Origin: Oceanisphaera profunda
GTDB taxonomy: Bacteria > Pseudomonadota > Gammaproteobacteria > Enterobacterales > Aeromonadaceae
NCBI RefSeq assembly: GCF_002157895.1
Contig: NZ_CP021377.1
Location: forward strand, 1,364,001-1,428,000
Direction of reading: 5' to 3'
Length of the DNA: 64,000 nt
Part shown: piece after piece, positions 1 through 8,620 of the stretch
How the letters are laid out: each line of letters starts with the position of its first letter
Position numbering within the stretch: the first letter of the stretch is position 1
Notes under the pieces: model-generated
What the model saw: only the letters and a program-made list of their open reading frames with translations
Told to the model about the DNA's origin: nothing
Database searches by the model: none
Program-made: the position numbers and the translations under genes

Positions 1-1
1 T

Positions 2-307
2 ACTGCGGCCAAGCTGCCACGGGACCGTTATCAAACGGTGACCATTATTAACGTCAAAGATGCCATATTTGGCACCTCGGCTTTTGTACGCAGCAGCGCT
101 GAGAGCAGTAAGCGTGAATTTCCGTGGTCATCGATAGTGGTAGATGAAAATGGCGTCGTGGCACAGACATGGCAATTAAAAGCGAAAAGCTCGAGTGTTG
201 TGCTGCTTGATCAGAAGGGAGTAGTGCTTTTTGCTAAGGAGGGGGCATTAACTAGTGAGCAAATAATGGAGGTCATGATGTTAGTGCGCGGCGCACTTAA
301 AAATTAA
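2..307 (+). CDS. ytfJ: YtfJ family periplasmic protein, 5'-truncated by the window edge
   Basis: Reading frame 2 is open from the first bases (TAAKLPRDRYQT...) to the stop at 305-307, so the gene enters from the left and only about the last 100 residues are present. A GTG at 38 is internal, not a start. The segment matches my recollection of the C-terminal half of E. coli YtfJ: the FVRSS, PWS and SSSVVLLDQKGVVLFAKEGAL stretches are in the same order. YtfJ is a small exported protein with a thioredoxin-like fold and no assigned reaction. It is followed 4 nt later by a hairpin terminator, so it ends its transcript. Family assignment is fairly sure; function is not known. Confidence 0.85.
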   Translation, partial: TAAKLPRDRYQTVTIINVKDAIFGTSAFVRSSAESSKREFPWSSIVVDENGVVAQTWQLKAKSSSVVLLDQKGVVLFAKEGALTSEQIMEVMMLVRGALKN

Positions 308-311
308 AAAT

Positions 312-350
312 ATAAGCCTCATCAAGATCTTACGTTTTGATTAGGCTTAT
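312..350. terminator. Hairpin terminator between ytfJ and a convergent small gene
   Basis: ATAAGCCTCATCAA at 312-325 pairs with TTGATTAGGCTTAT at 337-350 with one mismatch. It follows ytfJ by 4 nt. A-rich sequence precedes the hairpin on the plus strand, which gives a T-run for transcripts arriving on the minus strand. It could serve both convergent genes. Confidence 0.6.
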
Positions 351-460
351 TCTATGATGGCGATAATGGTCGCTAAAATACCCAGACTGGATAAATAGCC
401 CACCACTAACAGTATCTTGGCCACACTGTGTTTGGCCTTGGGATTTTGTTGCATATACAT
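347..460 (-). CDS. Small single-span membrane protein (37 aa), unknown
   Basis: A short minus-strand frame reads MYMQQNPKAKHSVAK followed by a hydrophobic stretch (ILLVVGYLSSLGILATIIAII) and a final Glu before TAA at 347-349. This gives one predicted transmembrane helix with a positively charged N-terminal segment. GGAG lies 6 nt before the ATG at 460, which favours that start; an in-frame ATG at 472 would add MEWR but has no good ribosome binding site. The stop overlaps the ytfJ terminator stem, so the two genes are tightly convergent. I do not recognise the family. The hydrophobic composition and the Shine-Dalgarno sequence are the only evidence that it is real. Confidence 0.5.
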   Translation of the reverse strand: MYMQQNPKAKHSVAKILLVVGYLSSLGILATIIAIIE

Positions 461-528
461 GCGCCACTCCATTTATAATTCAGGCGCGAATTTTAACATG
501 GAAACAACATGGTTAACAATAGAAACTG

Positions 529-1338
529 ATGACGCGAAAAGCCGCAACACTGGATAATAAACTCAAGAATCGTAAGGCTCTGTTACAGCAGCTCGCCGAG
601 CAAAGAGGCATTGCTGGATTACTGCATGGCGACACCAAAATCAGCTTTGGTGAGCGTTTTAAAATTCGTCATCAGCTCGATGAAGCGGCGCGGCAAAAAA
701 ATCTAGAAACCATAGTGGAGCTAGCCAGTCTGCAAGATAATGATGAGGTCGGTAATGAGCCAGACCCAGACTGGCTCAGCCATTTCCTTGAATTAGCAGA
801 AAATATTCGCCATCCCGCTATGCAACAATTTTGGGCCAATATTCTTTCGCAAGAAGTCCTCAACCCAGGGCATTGTTCGATTCAAGCCTTGAGCCGCTTA
901 CAAATGATGACCCAAAAAGATGCGCTGTTATTACAAAGAGCCAGCGCCCTCGCCTGCCACTTTGGCGATGAAAATTTAAGGTTACTGTTTGGTTATCAAT
1001 ATCGCACCTTGTTACAAGGCCAGCGCCAGCAACGGCTTAATTTAGGCCGTTATCGCCTGCCTTATGCGGGGCTGATGCAATTATTTGAGCTGGGTTTGTT
1101 ACATCAAGCAGAATTAGAGTCCGGTGAGTTGTCGCAGACTTCGCCGCTGCGCGTAATATTAAACAATCAGCCCATGACTTTGCAGCCACAGCGCAAAGGC
1201 ATACGGTTATTGTATTACCGCTTTACTACCGTTGGTAACGAGTTAGCCGCCTTGATCACAGAAACCACCCCTGCTGATTATCGTAACGAGCTACAAGATC
1301 TATTAGCGCCACTGGGGCAGTTGAGCCTCAAGATATAG
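529..1338 (+). CDS. TIGR03899 family conserved protein
   Basis: A 269-residue soluble protein with no signal peptide or membrane segment. The N-terminal 60 residues are basic and helical, then comes an acidic linker (NDEVGNEPDPDW) and a segment WLSHFLELAENIRHPAMQQFWANILSQEV resembling the DUF2806/TIGR03899 proteins of Vibrio, Shewanella and Aeromonas. No catalytic motif is visible and no function is known. An upstream ATG at 510 runs into a stop after six codons, which supports the start at 529. The stop codon TAG overlaps the first base of a heptamer repeat array (1338-1367). The gene converges on cysG. Confidence 0.6.
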   Translation: MTRKAATLDNKLKNRKALLQQLAEQRGIAGLLHGDTKISFGERFKIRHQLDEAARQKNLETIVELASLQDNDEVGNEPDPDWLSHFLELAENIRHPAMQQFWANILSQEVLNPGHCSIQALSRLQMMTQKDALLLQRASALACHFGDENLRLLFGYQYRTLLQGQRQQRLNLGRYRLPYAGLMQLFELGLLHQAELESGELSQTSPLRVILNNQPMTLQPQRKGIRLLYYRFTTVGNELAALITETTPADYRNELQDLLAPLGQLSLKI

Positions 1339-1367
1339 CGCCGAGCGCCCAGCACCAAGCACCTAGC
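1338..1367. repeat. Heptamer repeat array A (GCRCCNA family), forward arm
   Basis: Four consecutive 7-mers (GCGCCGA, GCGCCCA, GCACCAA, GCACCTA) end in GCT. The array starts on the last base of the preceding stop codon. An inverted counterpart lies at 1542-1565, so the cysG terminator sits between two complementary arms. Confidence 0.7.
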
Positions 1368-1465
1368 TAAAACCAACCTCCGCTTATGATGATTTGGTGC
1401 TCCATCCGGCATCACATCATTATCTGATAGATTCCACTGCTTAAGTTAAGCCAACAAAACACAGG

Positions 1466-1493
1466 CAAAAAAATACCGGAACAAGTCCGGTAT
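1466..1493 (-). terminator. Intrinsic terminator of cysG
   Basis: On the minus strand ATACCGGA, a 5-nt loop, then TCCGGTAT is followed by a run of seven T. The hairpin lies about 80 nt past the cysG stop. Confidence 0.85.
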
Positions 1494-1541
1494 AAAGGTG
1501 GTTTGCAAATAAGGTGTTATCTTGAGATTTGCTCTCGTTGT

Positions 1542-1565
1542 AGCTGGGCGCTTGGTGCTCGGCGC
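1542..1565. repeat. Heptamer repeat array A', inverted arm
   Basis: AGC is followed by TGGGCGC, TTGGTGC and TCGGCGC, the reverse complement of GCGCCGA-GCACCAA-GCGCCCA-GCT. It lies just downstream of the cysG stop and is complementary to array A about 175 nt away. Confidence 0.7.
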
Positions 1566-1571
1566 TGTGGC

Positions 1572-2981
1572 TTAAGCATATTGCTCTTGAGCTACGGCCT
1601 GTGCCGCTTCTGTGCTCCCCTGCGGCTTAAACCAAGCCAGTGAATCTGCCAATGCGGCCACTTCGCCAATTACCATCAATGACGGACTGACTACTTGCTC
1701 AGCCAGCACCCCTAACTCACTTAAGGTGCCGCGCACTACCCGCTGCTGTGGCGTGGTGCCGCGCTCAATTAAGGCCACGGGTGTGCTGGAGGCTAAGCCA
1801 TTTTCGATTAAGCGCTGTTGAATATGTGCTGAGCGCATTAGCCCCATGTAAATCACCAAGGTTTGGCGGCTTTGCGCCAGTGACGCCCAGTTCGGCTCTT
1901 TGCCATCTTGTTTGCTGTGGCCGGTAATAAACACCGCACTTTGCGCATGATCGCGATGGGTCAAGGGAATGCCCGCATAGGCGGTAGCCCCCGCAGCGGC
2001 AGTGATGCCTGGCACCACTTGATAAGCAATTCCGGCTTCTTTTAATGTTTCTAATTCTTCAGCACCGCGACCAAACATAAAGGGGTCGCCACCTTTAAGA
2101 CGTACTACGCGCTTACCGGTTAATGCCTGATCAACCAATAGCTGATTAATTTGCTCTTGGGGTACGCTGTGATGACCAGCTTTTTTACCCACAGCTATCA
2201 GCTCGGCTTCTGGGCGAATTAAGGCCATAATTTCCGGCGAGACTAGTTGGTCGTACAGCACCACTTCGGCCTTTTGTAATTCATTTAAGGCTTTAATGGT
2301 GAGTAGATCAGGGTCACCGGGGCCGGCACCCACCAAGATTACCTCGCCTAATTGCGGTTTGGCTATCGACTGCTTTAACCAGCGCTCGGCTTCTGCGATT
2401 TTACCTTGGGCTAACAGATGATTAAGAGTGACGTCATCTTCGGCGCGCGCCCAAAAACGACGGCGCTCATCACTGGTAGCAAAGGCGCCTTGCACTTTAG
2501 CGCGCAACTTGCCAGCTACGCGGCTTAGGTCACCCCAATGTTTAGGTAATAAGGCATCTAGGCGAGCGCGTAATAAACGCGCCAGCCAAGGGGCGTCACC
2601 GCCGGTACTAAAGGCCACTTGCAGCGGAAAACGCTCCACTATGGAGGGAAAGATCACCGCTGAGCGCTTGCTGTCATCAGCCTTATTGACCAATAAACCA
2701 CGCAAGTTCGCCGCCTGATAGACGCGAGCGTTCACTTCCTTGTTATCGGTGGCCGCCACCACTAAAAATTGCTCATCAAGATAGTGCTCTTCGAACACAT
2801 CGTTTTGCCAAATAAACTGCGACTGCAGCGCAACAAGCTCTGGGCACAACTTTGGTGCTACTAGGGTTAAGCGAGCACCGCGTGCCAGCAAGACCCGCGC
2901 TTTACGAGCGGCCACTTTGCCTCCCCCCACTACCAAGCAAGGGCGGTGTTTAATTTTAATAAATAGGGGTAGGTGTTCCAT
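1572..2981 (-). CDS. cysG: Siroheme synthase (trifunctional)
   Basis: CysG makes siroheme from uroporphyrinogen III for sulfite reductase. The 469-residue protein (E. coli 457) has the two expected halves. Residues 1-205 are the NAD-dependent precorrin-2 dehydrogenase/ferrochelatase, with the nucleotide-binding VVGGGKVAARKARVLL and NKADDSKRSAVIFPSI. Residues 215-455 are the SAM-dependent uroporphyrinogen methyltransferase, with VGAGPGDPDLLTIKAL, RLKGGDPFMFGRGAEE and VVPGITAAAG. It lies downstream of cysJIH on the same strand but has its own upstream region, which holds a 40-nt element also found before cysJ; this suggests coordinated control, probably by a CysB-type regulator. The cytoplasmic product supplies the cofactor of CysI. 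Confidence 0.97.
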   Translation of the reverse strand: MEHLPLFIKIKHRPCLVVGGGKVAARKARVLLARGARLTLVAPKLCPELVALQSQFIWQNDVFEEHYLDEQFLVVAATDNKEVNARVYQAANLRGLLVNKADDSKRSAVIFPSIVERFPLQVAFSTGGDAPWLARLLRARLDALLPKHWGDLSRVAGKLRAKVQGAFATSDERRRFWARAEDDVTLNHLLAQGKIAEAERWLKQSIAKPQLGEVILVGAGPGDPDLLTIKALNELQKAEVVLYDQLVSPEIMALIRPEAELIAVGKKAGHHSVPQEQINQLLVDQALTGKRVVRLKGGDPFMFGRGAEELETLKEAGIAYQVVPGITAAAGATAYAGIPLTHRDHAQSAVFITGHSKQDGKEPNWASLAQSRQTLVIYMGLMRSAHIQQRLIENGLASSTPVALIERGTTPQQRVVRGTLSELGVLAEQVVSPSLMVIGEVAALADSLAWFKPQGSTEAAQAVAQEQYA

Positions 2982-3040
2982 GGCAATGTCCGCTCATACA
3001 ATAAAGTAGAAACATTGTAAGGCAGATCAAGTAGATCTCA

Positions 3041-3080
3041 AAAGAATGGATAATGATTTTTTATTCCAAAAAGGAATAAC
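3041..3080 (-). promoter_or_regulatory. Shared cys upstream element, cysG copy
   Basis: This 40-nt block matches 7998-8037 before cysJ at 32 of 40 positions by my alignment. AAAGAAT, ATGATTTTTTAT and AAAGGAATAAC are identical. It ends about 60 nt upstream of the cysG start. This copy also holds a perfect inverted repeat, TTATTCC-AAAAA-GGAATAA (3061-3079). A CysB-type activator site is an inference. Confidence 0.6.
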
Positions 3081-3087
3081 AAGGGCA

Positions 3088-3118
3088 GCGCCGAGCGCCC
3101 GACACCAAGCGCCTAGCT
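3088..3118. repeat. Heptamer repeat array B, forward arm
   Basis: The 7-mers are GCGCCGA, GCGCCCG, ACACCAA and GCGCCTA, ending GCTAG. The array directly follows the cysG upstream element. A shorter inverted partner lies at 3181-3197. Confidence 0.65.
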
Positions 3119-3180
3119 AGAAACTAAAAATACTAGATTAAGTTCGGTGGTCGAACTAGAGCGAGGGTTTGTTTTTCTTT

Positions 3181-3197
3181 AGCTGGGCGCCGGACGC
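3181..3197. repeat. Heptamer repeat array B', inverted arm
   Basis: AGC-TGGGCGC-CGGACGC is the inverted form of GCGTCCG-GCGCCCA-GCT. It lies 40 nt after the end of the CBS-domain gene, opposite array B. Confidence 0.55.
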
Positions 3198-3239
3198 TTA
3201 GACCCGTCATGCGGGCTCGACCCGGTATCGGCGCTGCTT

Positions 3240-3641
3240 TTATTTGATCATCTGGCGCAGGAGATCTTTCCAAGACACCAAGCCGATTAGCTTTTCTTGC
3301 TCAACCACCGGCAAACAGCCGATGTTGTGTTCAAGCATAATACGGGCGGCACTTTGCAAGGTAGCAGCACCGGTAATGGTGATGACATCTCGGCTCATCA
3401 CTTGGTGCACGCGCCTTTGTAAGGTGTCTCGATCCCGCTCAACTTCTGCATCTGTGCCCAAATATGGGCTGAGCGCGCGGCTCATGTCTGCATGGCTAAT
3501 AATGCCACATAGCTGCTCTTGACCATTTAGCACTAATAAATGGCGAAAGGCAGACTGAGTAAAAATATCTTGCACAAACGCCAGTCGATCGTCTTGATGG
3601 ACAGTGGCAATCCGGCGGGTCATGATTTCCTGAACTCGCAT
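3240..3641 (-). CDS. Two-CBS-domain protein in the sulfate reduction cluster
   Basis: A 133-residue soluble protein made of two CBS modules, about residues 5-60 (VQEIMTRRIATVHQDD ... LCGIISHADM) and 78-131 (VHQVMSRDVITITGAATL ... LIGLVSWKDLL). Stand-alone CBS pairs usually bind adenosyl ligands such as AMP, ATP or SAM and regulate partner proteins. Its ligand and partner cannot be read from the sequence. It starts 44 nt after cysH on the same strand and is probably the last gene of a cysJIH transcript. APS and PAPS are adenylyl ligands made and used in this pathway, so sensing one of them is possible but speculative. Confidence 0.85.
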   Translation of the reverse strand: MRVQEIMTRRIATVHQDDRLAFVQDIFTQSAFRHLLVLNGQEQLCGIISHADMSRALSPYLGTDAEVERDRDTLQRRVHQVMSRDVITITGAATLQSAARIMLEHNIGCLPVVEQEKLIGLVSWKDLLRQMIK

Positions 3642-3685
3642 GCGCTCTCCTTATAAAGGTCTATTGACCGGAGAAAGCATACGGT

Positions 3686-4456
3686 TTAGATACCGCTACC
3701 GTCAGCTTCCTGCGAGTCATGAAGACCACATTCACGCTTCATACCAAAGAAACGCGTATCTGCCTCAGACATGCCTGGTTCCCATTTCGCCGTGGTGTGC
3801 ACATCGCCCACTGAGACGTAACCTTGTTCCCACAGCGGATGATAAGGCAAATCAAACTGTTGCAGGTAATAATGCACGTCTTTGTTGCTCCAGTCGATGA
3901 TCGGCAAGAACTTAAAACGCCCGCCTTGTACGCCCAGCACTGCTAACTTATCGCGGCTCTCAGACTGACTGCGGCGCAAACCAGAAAACCAAGTGCTGGC
4001 TTCCAATTCACGCAGCGCCCGCTGCATCGGCTCAACTTTATTCAGCTGGTTGTAACGGCTCAGGCCTTCAGCGCCCTGCTCCCACAAGTTGCCGTAACAG
4101 GCTTCTTGCCAAGCAGCCGAGCGACTGGCCTGATAAATCTTTAGGTTTAAGCCTAAACGCTCGGTTAATTCGTCGATAAAGCGATAGGTTTCCGGAAATA
4201 AATAACCGGTGTCGGTCAAAATCACCGGCACATCGGCTTTTTCTTTGGTGACCAAGTGCAGCATCACCGCCGCCTGAATACCAAAGCTTGAGGACAACAC
4301 GGGAGCACCCGGTAGGTGCTCCAATGCCCAGCGCACCCGCTCAGGCGCGCTCATGGCCGCTAGCTCTTGATTGAGCGGGGCCAAGGCCGCCGCTCGTTCA
4401 ACAGCACTCAGGTTAGTCAGCTCAGATAAGCTAAGTAACACACTAGACTGCGGCAT
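3686..4456 (-). CDS. cysH: Phosphoadenosine phosphosulfate (PAPS) reductase
   Basis: CysH reduces PAPS to sulfite with thioredoxin as donor. The 256-residue protein carries the PP-loop region [16 protein letters not shown] near residues 55-70, the [14 protein letters not shown] motif, and the single active-site cysteine in KRECGLH near the C terminus. The absence of the extra cysteine pairs fits a PAPS-specific rather than an APS-specific, iron-sulfur type enzyme. Its start overlaps the cysI stop by 14 nt, which shows an operon with translational coupling. The length is close to E. coli CysH (244). Confidence 0.96.
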   Translation of the reverse strand: MPQSSVLLSLSELTNLSAVERAAALAPLNQELAAMSAPERVRWALEHLPGAPVLSSSFGIQAAVMLHLVTKEKADVPVILTDTGYLFPETYRFIDELTERLGLNLKIYQASRSAAWQEACYGNLWEQGAEGLSRYNQLNKVEPMQRALRELEASTWFSGLRRSQSESRDKLAVLGVQGGRFKFLPIIDWSNKDVHYYLQQFDLPYHPLWEQGYVSVGDVHTTAKWEPGMSEADTRFFGMKRECGLHDSQEADGSGI

Positions 4457-6137
4457 AAAAATCCCTCGCCGAGTCGATAACAGGGGCTATGATGCCAGCA
4501 CGAATAACAAAGTCACCAAAGCCTTCACCGCTGTTACGTTCCGCAGACCAACGGCCAATCAGCTCATCCAGCTCCGCCATAATTTGGCGGTCGGTGATGT
4601 TTTCTTTGTACATGCGCGGAATACGCGTACCTTCGCGGTTGCCGCCTAAGTGCAGGTTATAACGACCTGGCGCCTTACCCACTAAACCCACTTCCGCCAA
4701 CATGGCACGACCACAGCCGTTCGGGCAGCCGGTGACACGAAAGACAATGTTGTCATCACTAATGTTGTGCTTGGCCAAGTAACCTTCGAGCTCAGTCACG
4801 TACTCTGGCAACACCCGCTCCGACTCCGCCATGGCTAACGGGCAGGTAGGCAGCGCCACACAGGCCATGGAGCTCTTACGTTGCTCGGACACTGAATCTT
4901 CAATTAAACCGTGCTCGCGAGCTAGCTGCTCAATGCGCGCTTTCTCACTGGTCGGCACGCCGGCAATGATCAGGTTTTGGTTGGCGGTTAAGCGGAAATC
5001 ACCTTGGTGAATGTTAGCAATTTCGCGCATGCCAGTTTTCAGGGTTTTACCTGGATAATCCAGAATGCGGCCATTTTCGATAAACAGCGTTAAGTGCTGC
5101 TTACCGTCGATACCTTCTACCCAACCAAAGCGATCGCCACGGCTAGTAAATTCATAAGGACGAACCTCGGCAAACTCGATACCGGCACGTTTTTCTACTT
5201 CCGCCTTAAATACCTCTACGCCCACGCGCTCTAGGGTATATTTGGTCTTGGCGTTTTTACGCTCCACACGGTTACCCATGTCACGCTGCGTGGTCACTAC
5301 CGCTTCGGCAATGGCGATGGTGTGCGACAGCGGGATAAAACCAAAGTCGGTAGCTTTGCGCGGAAAGGTAGCGGTGTCGCCGTGGGTCATGGCCAAGCCA
5401 CCGCCCACTAACACGTTAAAACCAACCAGCTTGCCATCTTCGGCAATGGCCACGAAGTTTAAGTCGTTGGCGTGCAAGTCCACATCGTTATGCGGTGGGA
5501 TCACTACCGCAGTTTTAAACTTACGCGGCAAATAAGTGGCACCCAAAATTGGCTCTTCATCGGGCGTGCCTAAACGCTCGCCGTCCAGCCAAATTTCTAA
5601 GTAAGCGCGAGTCTTCGGCAACAAATGCTCGGAGATCTTCTTCGCCCACTCATAAGCTTCTTGATGCAGCTCTGATTCAACCGGGTTACTGGTGCACAAC
5701 ACGTTACGGTTTACGTCACCTGCAGTGGCAATGGAGTCGATACCGGTGCTGTTCAGGGTTTGGTGCATGTGCTTGATATCGCGCTTTAACACCCCGTGAA
5801 ACTGGAAGGTTTGACGGGTAGTCAGGCGAATACTGCCGTAGATGCTGCTTTCTTCCGCGAACTTGTCGATCACCAGCCACTGCTCAGGCTTGATGATGCC
5901 GCCGGGTAAGCGAGCGCGCAGCATAACGTTATGCAAAGGCTCCAGCTTTTGGGCAGTACGTTCGTTACGAATGTCGCGGTCGTCTTGCTGATACATGCCG
6001 TGCACGCGGATCAGTTGGAAGTTATCGCCGTTAAAACCACCGGTGAGACCATCGCTTAAGTCTTGCTCTATGGTGCCGCGCAGAAAGTTACTTTCGCCCT
6101 TCATGCGTTCGTTATCGGACAGCTTTTGTTCGCTCAT
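4443..6137 (-). CDS. cysI: Sulfite reductase hemoprotein (beta) subunit
   Basis: CysI holds siroheme and a [4Fe-4S] cluster and carries out the six-electron reduction of sulfite to sulfide. At 564 residues (E. coli 570) it is full length. The cluster-binding cysteines appear as [13 protein letters not shown] and [12 protein letters not shown] in the C-terminal third. The N-terminal half has the ferredoxin-like parachute repeat ([29 protein letters not shown]). The start ATG shares one base with the cysJ stop (TAATG), so translation is coupled to the flavoprotein subunit. Confidence 0.98.
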   Translation of the reverse strand: MSEQKLSDNERMKGESNFLRGTIEQDLSDGLTGGFNGDNFQLIRVHGMYQQDDRDIRNERTAQKLEPLHNVMLRARLPGGIIKPEQWLVIDKFAEESSIYGSIRLTTRQTFQFHGVLKRDIKHMHQTLNSTGIDSIATAGDVNRNVLCTSNPVESELHQEAYEWAKKISEHLLPKTRAYLEIWLDGERLGTPDEEPILGATYLPRKFKTAVVIPPHNDVDLHANDLNFVAIAEDGKLVGFNVLVGGGLAMTHGDTATFPRKATDFGFIPLSHTIAIAEAVVTTQRDMGNRVERKNAKTKYTLERVGVEVFKAEVEKRAGIEFAEVRPYEFTSRGDRFGWVEGIDGKQHLTLFIENGRILDYPGKTLKTGMREIANIHQGDFRLTANQNLIIAGVPTSEKARIEQLAREHGLIEDSVSEQRKSSMACVALPTCPLAMAESERVLPEYVTELEGYLAKHNISDDNIVFRVTGCPNGCGRAMLAEVGLVGKAPGRYNLHLGGNREGTRIPRMYKENITDRQIMAELDELIGRWSAERNSGEGFGDFVIRAGIIAPVIDSARDFYAAV

Positions 6138-7939
6138 TAGTATACATCCCTCTGGTAACGCTTAGCACTGCGCAGCGCATCTACATATTCGGTTGCTTGA
6201 TCGGTGGTCTTGTTGCCGTGCTCAGCCACTATGTCAATGAGGGCATCGTGCACATCTTTAGCCATCTTGTTGGCATCGCCACACACATAGAAGTGTGCGC
6301 CTTGCTCTAACCAAGCGTAAACCTCAGCGCCTTGCTCACGCAGCTTGTGCTGCACATAGATTTTATCTTGTTGGTCGCGGCTAAAAGCCAAGGAAACCTT
6401 GTTCAATAAACCAGACTTCACATAACGCTGCCATTCCAACTGGTACAAGAAGTCTTGGGTAAAGTGTGGATTACCGAAGAACAACCAGTTTTGACCGCCG
6501 GCAGAGCGGGCATCACGCTCTTGCAAGAAGGCGCGAAACGGCGCTATACCAGTACCCGGGCCGACCATGATCACCGGGGTGTCATCATTGGCGGGCAGGC
6601 GGAAGTTATCGTTATGCTCGATGAAAACGCGTACTTGGGCGCCCTCTTCCAGACGGTCCGACAGGTAAGCAGAAGCGCCACCGTTGCGGGCCTCGCCATC
6701 TTGGTCAAAACGCACCACACCTACCGTGAGATGTACTTCGTCTTCTACTTCAGCTTGCGATGAGGCAATGGAGTACAAACGCGGTGTGAGGCGGCGCAAG
6801 CTGGCTTGCAGTTGCTCGGCGGTCAATGCACCTTGTTGTTCACGGGCGATATCTAAAATTTGGTGATTAGCGCAGTATTCACGCAGTGCCGCTTTATCAT
6901 CGACCAGTGCACGTAATTTAGGTGCATCGGTTAACTCAGAGTAAGACTGCACAAAACTGGCATAGCCTTGGGTCAGCTCATAACTGTTGATCAGCGCTTC
7001 ACGTATGGTGACGCTTTGCTCATCCACAATCACTTCGCTTGCCGCATCAACGCCGGCCTGCGCCAACAGCGCATCCACTACTTGTTCGTCGTTGCTAAAC
7101 CACACGCCGAGCGCGTCGCCGGGCTGATAGCTTAAGTCTGAGCCTTCCAGTGAAATCTCAAAGTGGCGCACATCTCTATCTGAATCACGACCGACAATCG
7201 CTTGATTGGTCAGCAGCTCAGCAGCAAAGGGATGCTTCTTGTTATAGAGGCTAGTGGCACCGGCAGTCAGTGGCACCACCGGGGCCAGATCGTTGGCGGC
7301 CTCAGACTTGAGTGCTTCTTTAACCAACGCAACGGCTTCTTGGCTCCAGCTTTGGCACACAGCGTCGTAGTCCACATCTGCATCTAAGCGCGCTAACAAT
7401 GGCGTGGCACCGGCTTTGCTGAGGTATTCATCAAAGTCTTTACCGGTCTGGCAATAAAACTCGTAAGAGGAGTCGCCCAGACCAATCACACCGTATTGCA
7501 GGCCGTCTAACTTGCCCGCCTTACCGGCTTTTAATTCTTTATGAAACTCGATTGCGTCGTCAGGGGCTTCGCCCTCGCCGTTGGTACTGGCGACGATCAA
7601 CACATGAGTTTCTTTTTTCAGATTGCGGACTTTGTAGTCTGCGGCATTAAACAGGCTCACTGCCACGCCATTGGCACTGGCGCTGGCTTTAAGCTCTTCG
7701 GCCACGCCTTTCGCGTTACCGGTTTGTGAGGCATAAATAATGGTCAACTTACCGGCCGGTTGCGCAACTGCAATTGGGCCAGGGGCGGCAATACCCGCGG
7801 TATGTTGGCTAATGCCGTAAAAATAACCGCTTACCCACGCCAGTTGAGTCGCACTTAACTCGGCTGCCACCTGAGTAAGCTTATGGACTTGTTGTTCGTT
7901 TAGCGGGCTGGCAGACGCCGCGAGTTCTTTTAACAGCAT
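6137..7939 (-). CDS. cysJ: Sulfite reductase flavoprotein (alpha) subunit
   Basis: CysJ takes electrons from NADPH through FAD and FMN to CysI. The start at 7939 ([16 protein letters not shown]) gives 600 residues, against 599 in E. coli; the longer frame to 7996 lacks family support. A flavodoxin domain lies at about residues 60-200 ([29 protein letters not shown]). It is followed by the FAD-binding domain (RLYSIASSQ) and the NADPH-binding domain ([32 protein letters not shown], ending RYQRDVY). It is the first gene of cysJIH. The 40-nt element 59 nt upstream is shared with cysG. Confidence 0.97.
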   Translation of the reverse strand: MLLKELAASASPLNEQQVHKLTQVAAELSATQLAWVSGYFYGISQHTAGIAAPGPIAVAQPAGKLTIIYASQTGNAKGVAEELKASASANGVAVSLFNAADYKVRNLKKETHVLIVASTNGEGEAPDDAIEFHKELKAGKAGKLDGLQYGVIGLGDSSYEFYCQTGKDFDEYLSKAGATPLLARLDADVDYDAVCQSWSQEAVALVKEALKSEAANDLAPVVPLTAGATSLYNKKHPFAAELLTNQAIVGRDSDRDVRHFEISLEGSDLSYQPGDALGVWFSNDEQVVDALLAQAGVDAASEVIVDEQSVTIREALINSYELTQGYASFVQSYSELTDAPKLRALVDDKAALREYCANHQILDIAREQQGALTAEQLQASLRRLTPRLYSIASSQAEVEDEVHLTVGVVRFDQDGEARNGGASAYLSDRLEEGAQVRVFIEHNDNFRLPANDDTPVIMVGPGTGIAPFRAFLQERDARSAGGQNWLFFGNPHFTQDFLYQLEWQRYVKSGLLNKVSLAFSRDQQDKIYVQHKLREQGAEVYAWLEQGAHFYVCGDANKMAKDVHDALIDIVAEHGNKTTDQATEYVDALRSAKRYQRDVY

Positions 7940-7997
7940 GACATTCACTTCCACTTTTCCAGATGCATATAGCTTAAACGAGGATGGCCGCAACAAG

Positions 7998-8037
7998 AAA
8001 GAATAAAAGATGATTTTTTATGCTTTAAAGGAATAAC
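7998..8037 (-). promoter_or_regulatory. Shared cys upstream element, cysJ copy
   Basis: AAAGAAT, ATGATTTTTTAT and AAAGGAATAAC occur in the same order and spacing as at 3041-3080, here 59 nt upstream of the cysJ start. A GCGCC repeat fragment follows (8045-8061) as it does at the cysG copy, so the similarity extends past 40 nt in a looser form. Confidence 0.6.
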
Positions 8038-8044
8038 GAAAGGA

Positions 8045-8061
8045 AGCGCCCTGCGCCGAGC
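8045..8061. repeat. Short GCGCCNA heptamer fragment
   Basis: GCGCCCT-GCGCCGA-GCC is a two-unit copy of the family seen at 1338, 3088 and 24829. It sits directly distal to the cysJ upstream element, as array B does at cysG. Confidence 0.5.
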
Positions 8062-8363
8062 CAAAAAACAACATATTGCCCCCTGTAGAGGCCGCTTTAA
8101 AAGCGTGCTCTCCTTGTTGGTCGAAAGTTTTTTATAAACAAGCGCGCCACTGCGAAGGACAGCGCTAGTACAAAAGACAGTGTTCACCTTAAATGGATGG
8201 CACAAGGCGGATCGTGGCTTCAGATGTATGCTTGTCTAATATCTCTAACCTTTTACGCTTCACACTTTACCGCACGTAGCATAAAAGACGCATAATCAAA
8301 CAATGTCTCCTCACTCAGTAAAATGTAAAAAACCAATTAAATAAAACCACCCTGCTACTTATG

Positions 8364-8373
8364 GTCTGTAGAC
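8364..8373 (+). promoter_or_regulatory. Possible controller-protein operator (C-box-like)
   Basis: GTCTGTAGAC is nearly symmetrical (GTCT-GT-AGAC) and lies 31 nt before the controller start. A second related half, GGTCTCATCT, lies at 8391-8400. Controller proteins of R-M systems normally bind such paired symmetrical boxes before their own gene. The match is weak. Confidence 0.3.
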
Positions 8374-8404
8374 GGGAGCGGGGAGGGGGTGGTCTCATCT
8401 ATAT

Positions 8405-8620
8405 ATGAATGAAATAAAAAAACAGTTTGGCAAAAACGTAAAACTATTTCGCCAAAAAATAGGAATTTCACAGGAAGCACTAGCCGAAAAGTCATCTCTT
8501 CATAGAACCTATATTGGCTCTGTTGAGAGAGGTGAAAGAAATATTAGTTTAGAAAATATCGTTCACCTTGCTAGTGCTTTAGGCGTTACTCCAGAAGAGT
8601 TACTAAAAGGAATAAAATGA
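8405..8620 (+). CDS. XRE-family controller protein of the R-M system
   Basis: A 71-residue protein consisting of one helix-turn-helix domain: GKNVKLFRQKIGISQEALAEKS, then the recognition helix RTYIGSVERGERN and ENIVHLASALGVTPEELLKG. Size, fold and position directly before an endonuclease gene are those of C proteins, which delay endonuclease expression until the host DNA is methylated and usually autoregulate. Its stop codon directly abuts the GTG start of the next gene. Codons are AT-rich (AAA, ATA, TTA), unlike the flanking cys and rpo genes, which fits horizontal acquisition. Confidence 0.85.
   Translation: MNEIKKQFGKNVKLFRQKIGISQEALAEKSSLHRTYIGSVERGERNISLENIVHLASALGVTPEELLKGIK

Noticed and set aside
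1338..3197. CRISPR array as an explanation of the regular short repeats
   Set aside because: The units are 7 bp and contiguous, with no unique spacers and no cas genes nearby.
7945..8205. 86-residue minus-strand open frame upstream of cysJ
   Set aside because: It overlaps the cysJ start and the shared upstream element, has a biased composition and no ribosome binding site. It is a chance frame.
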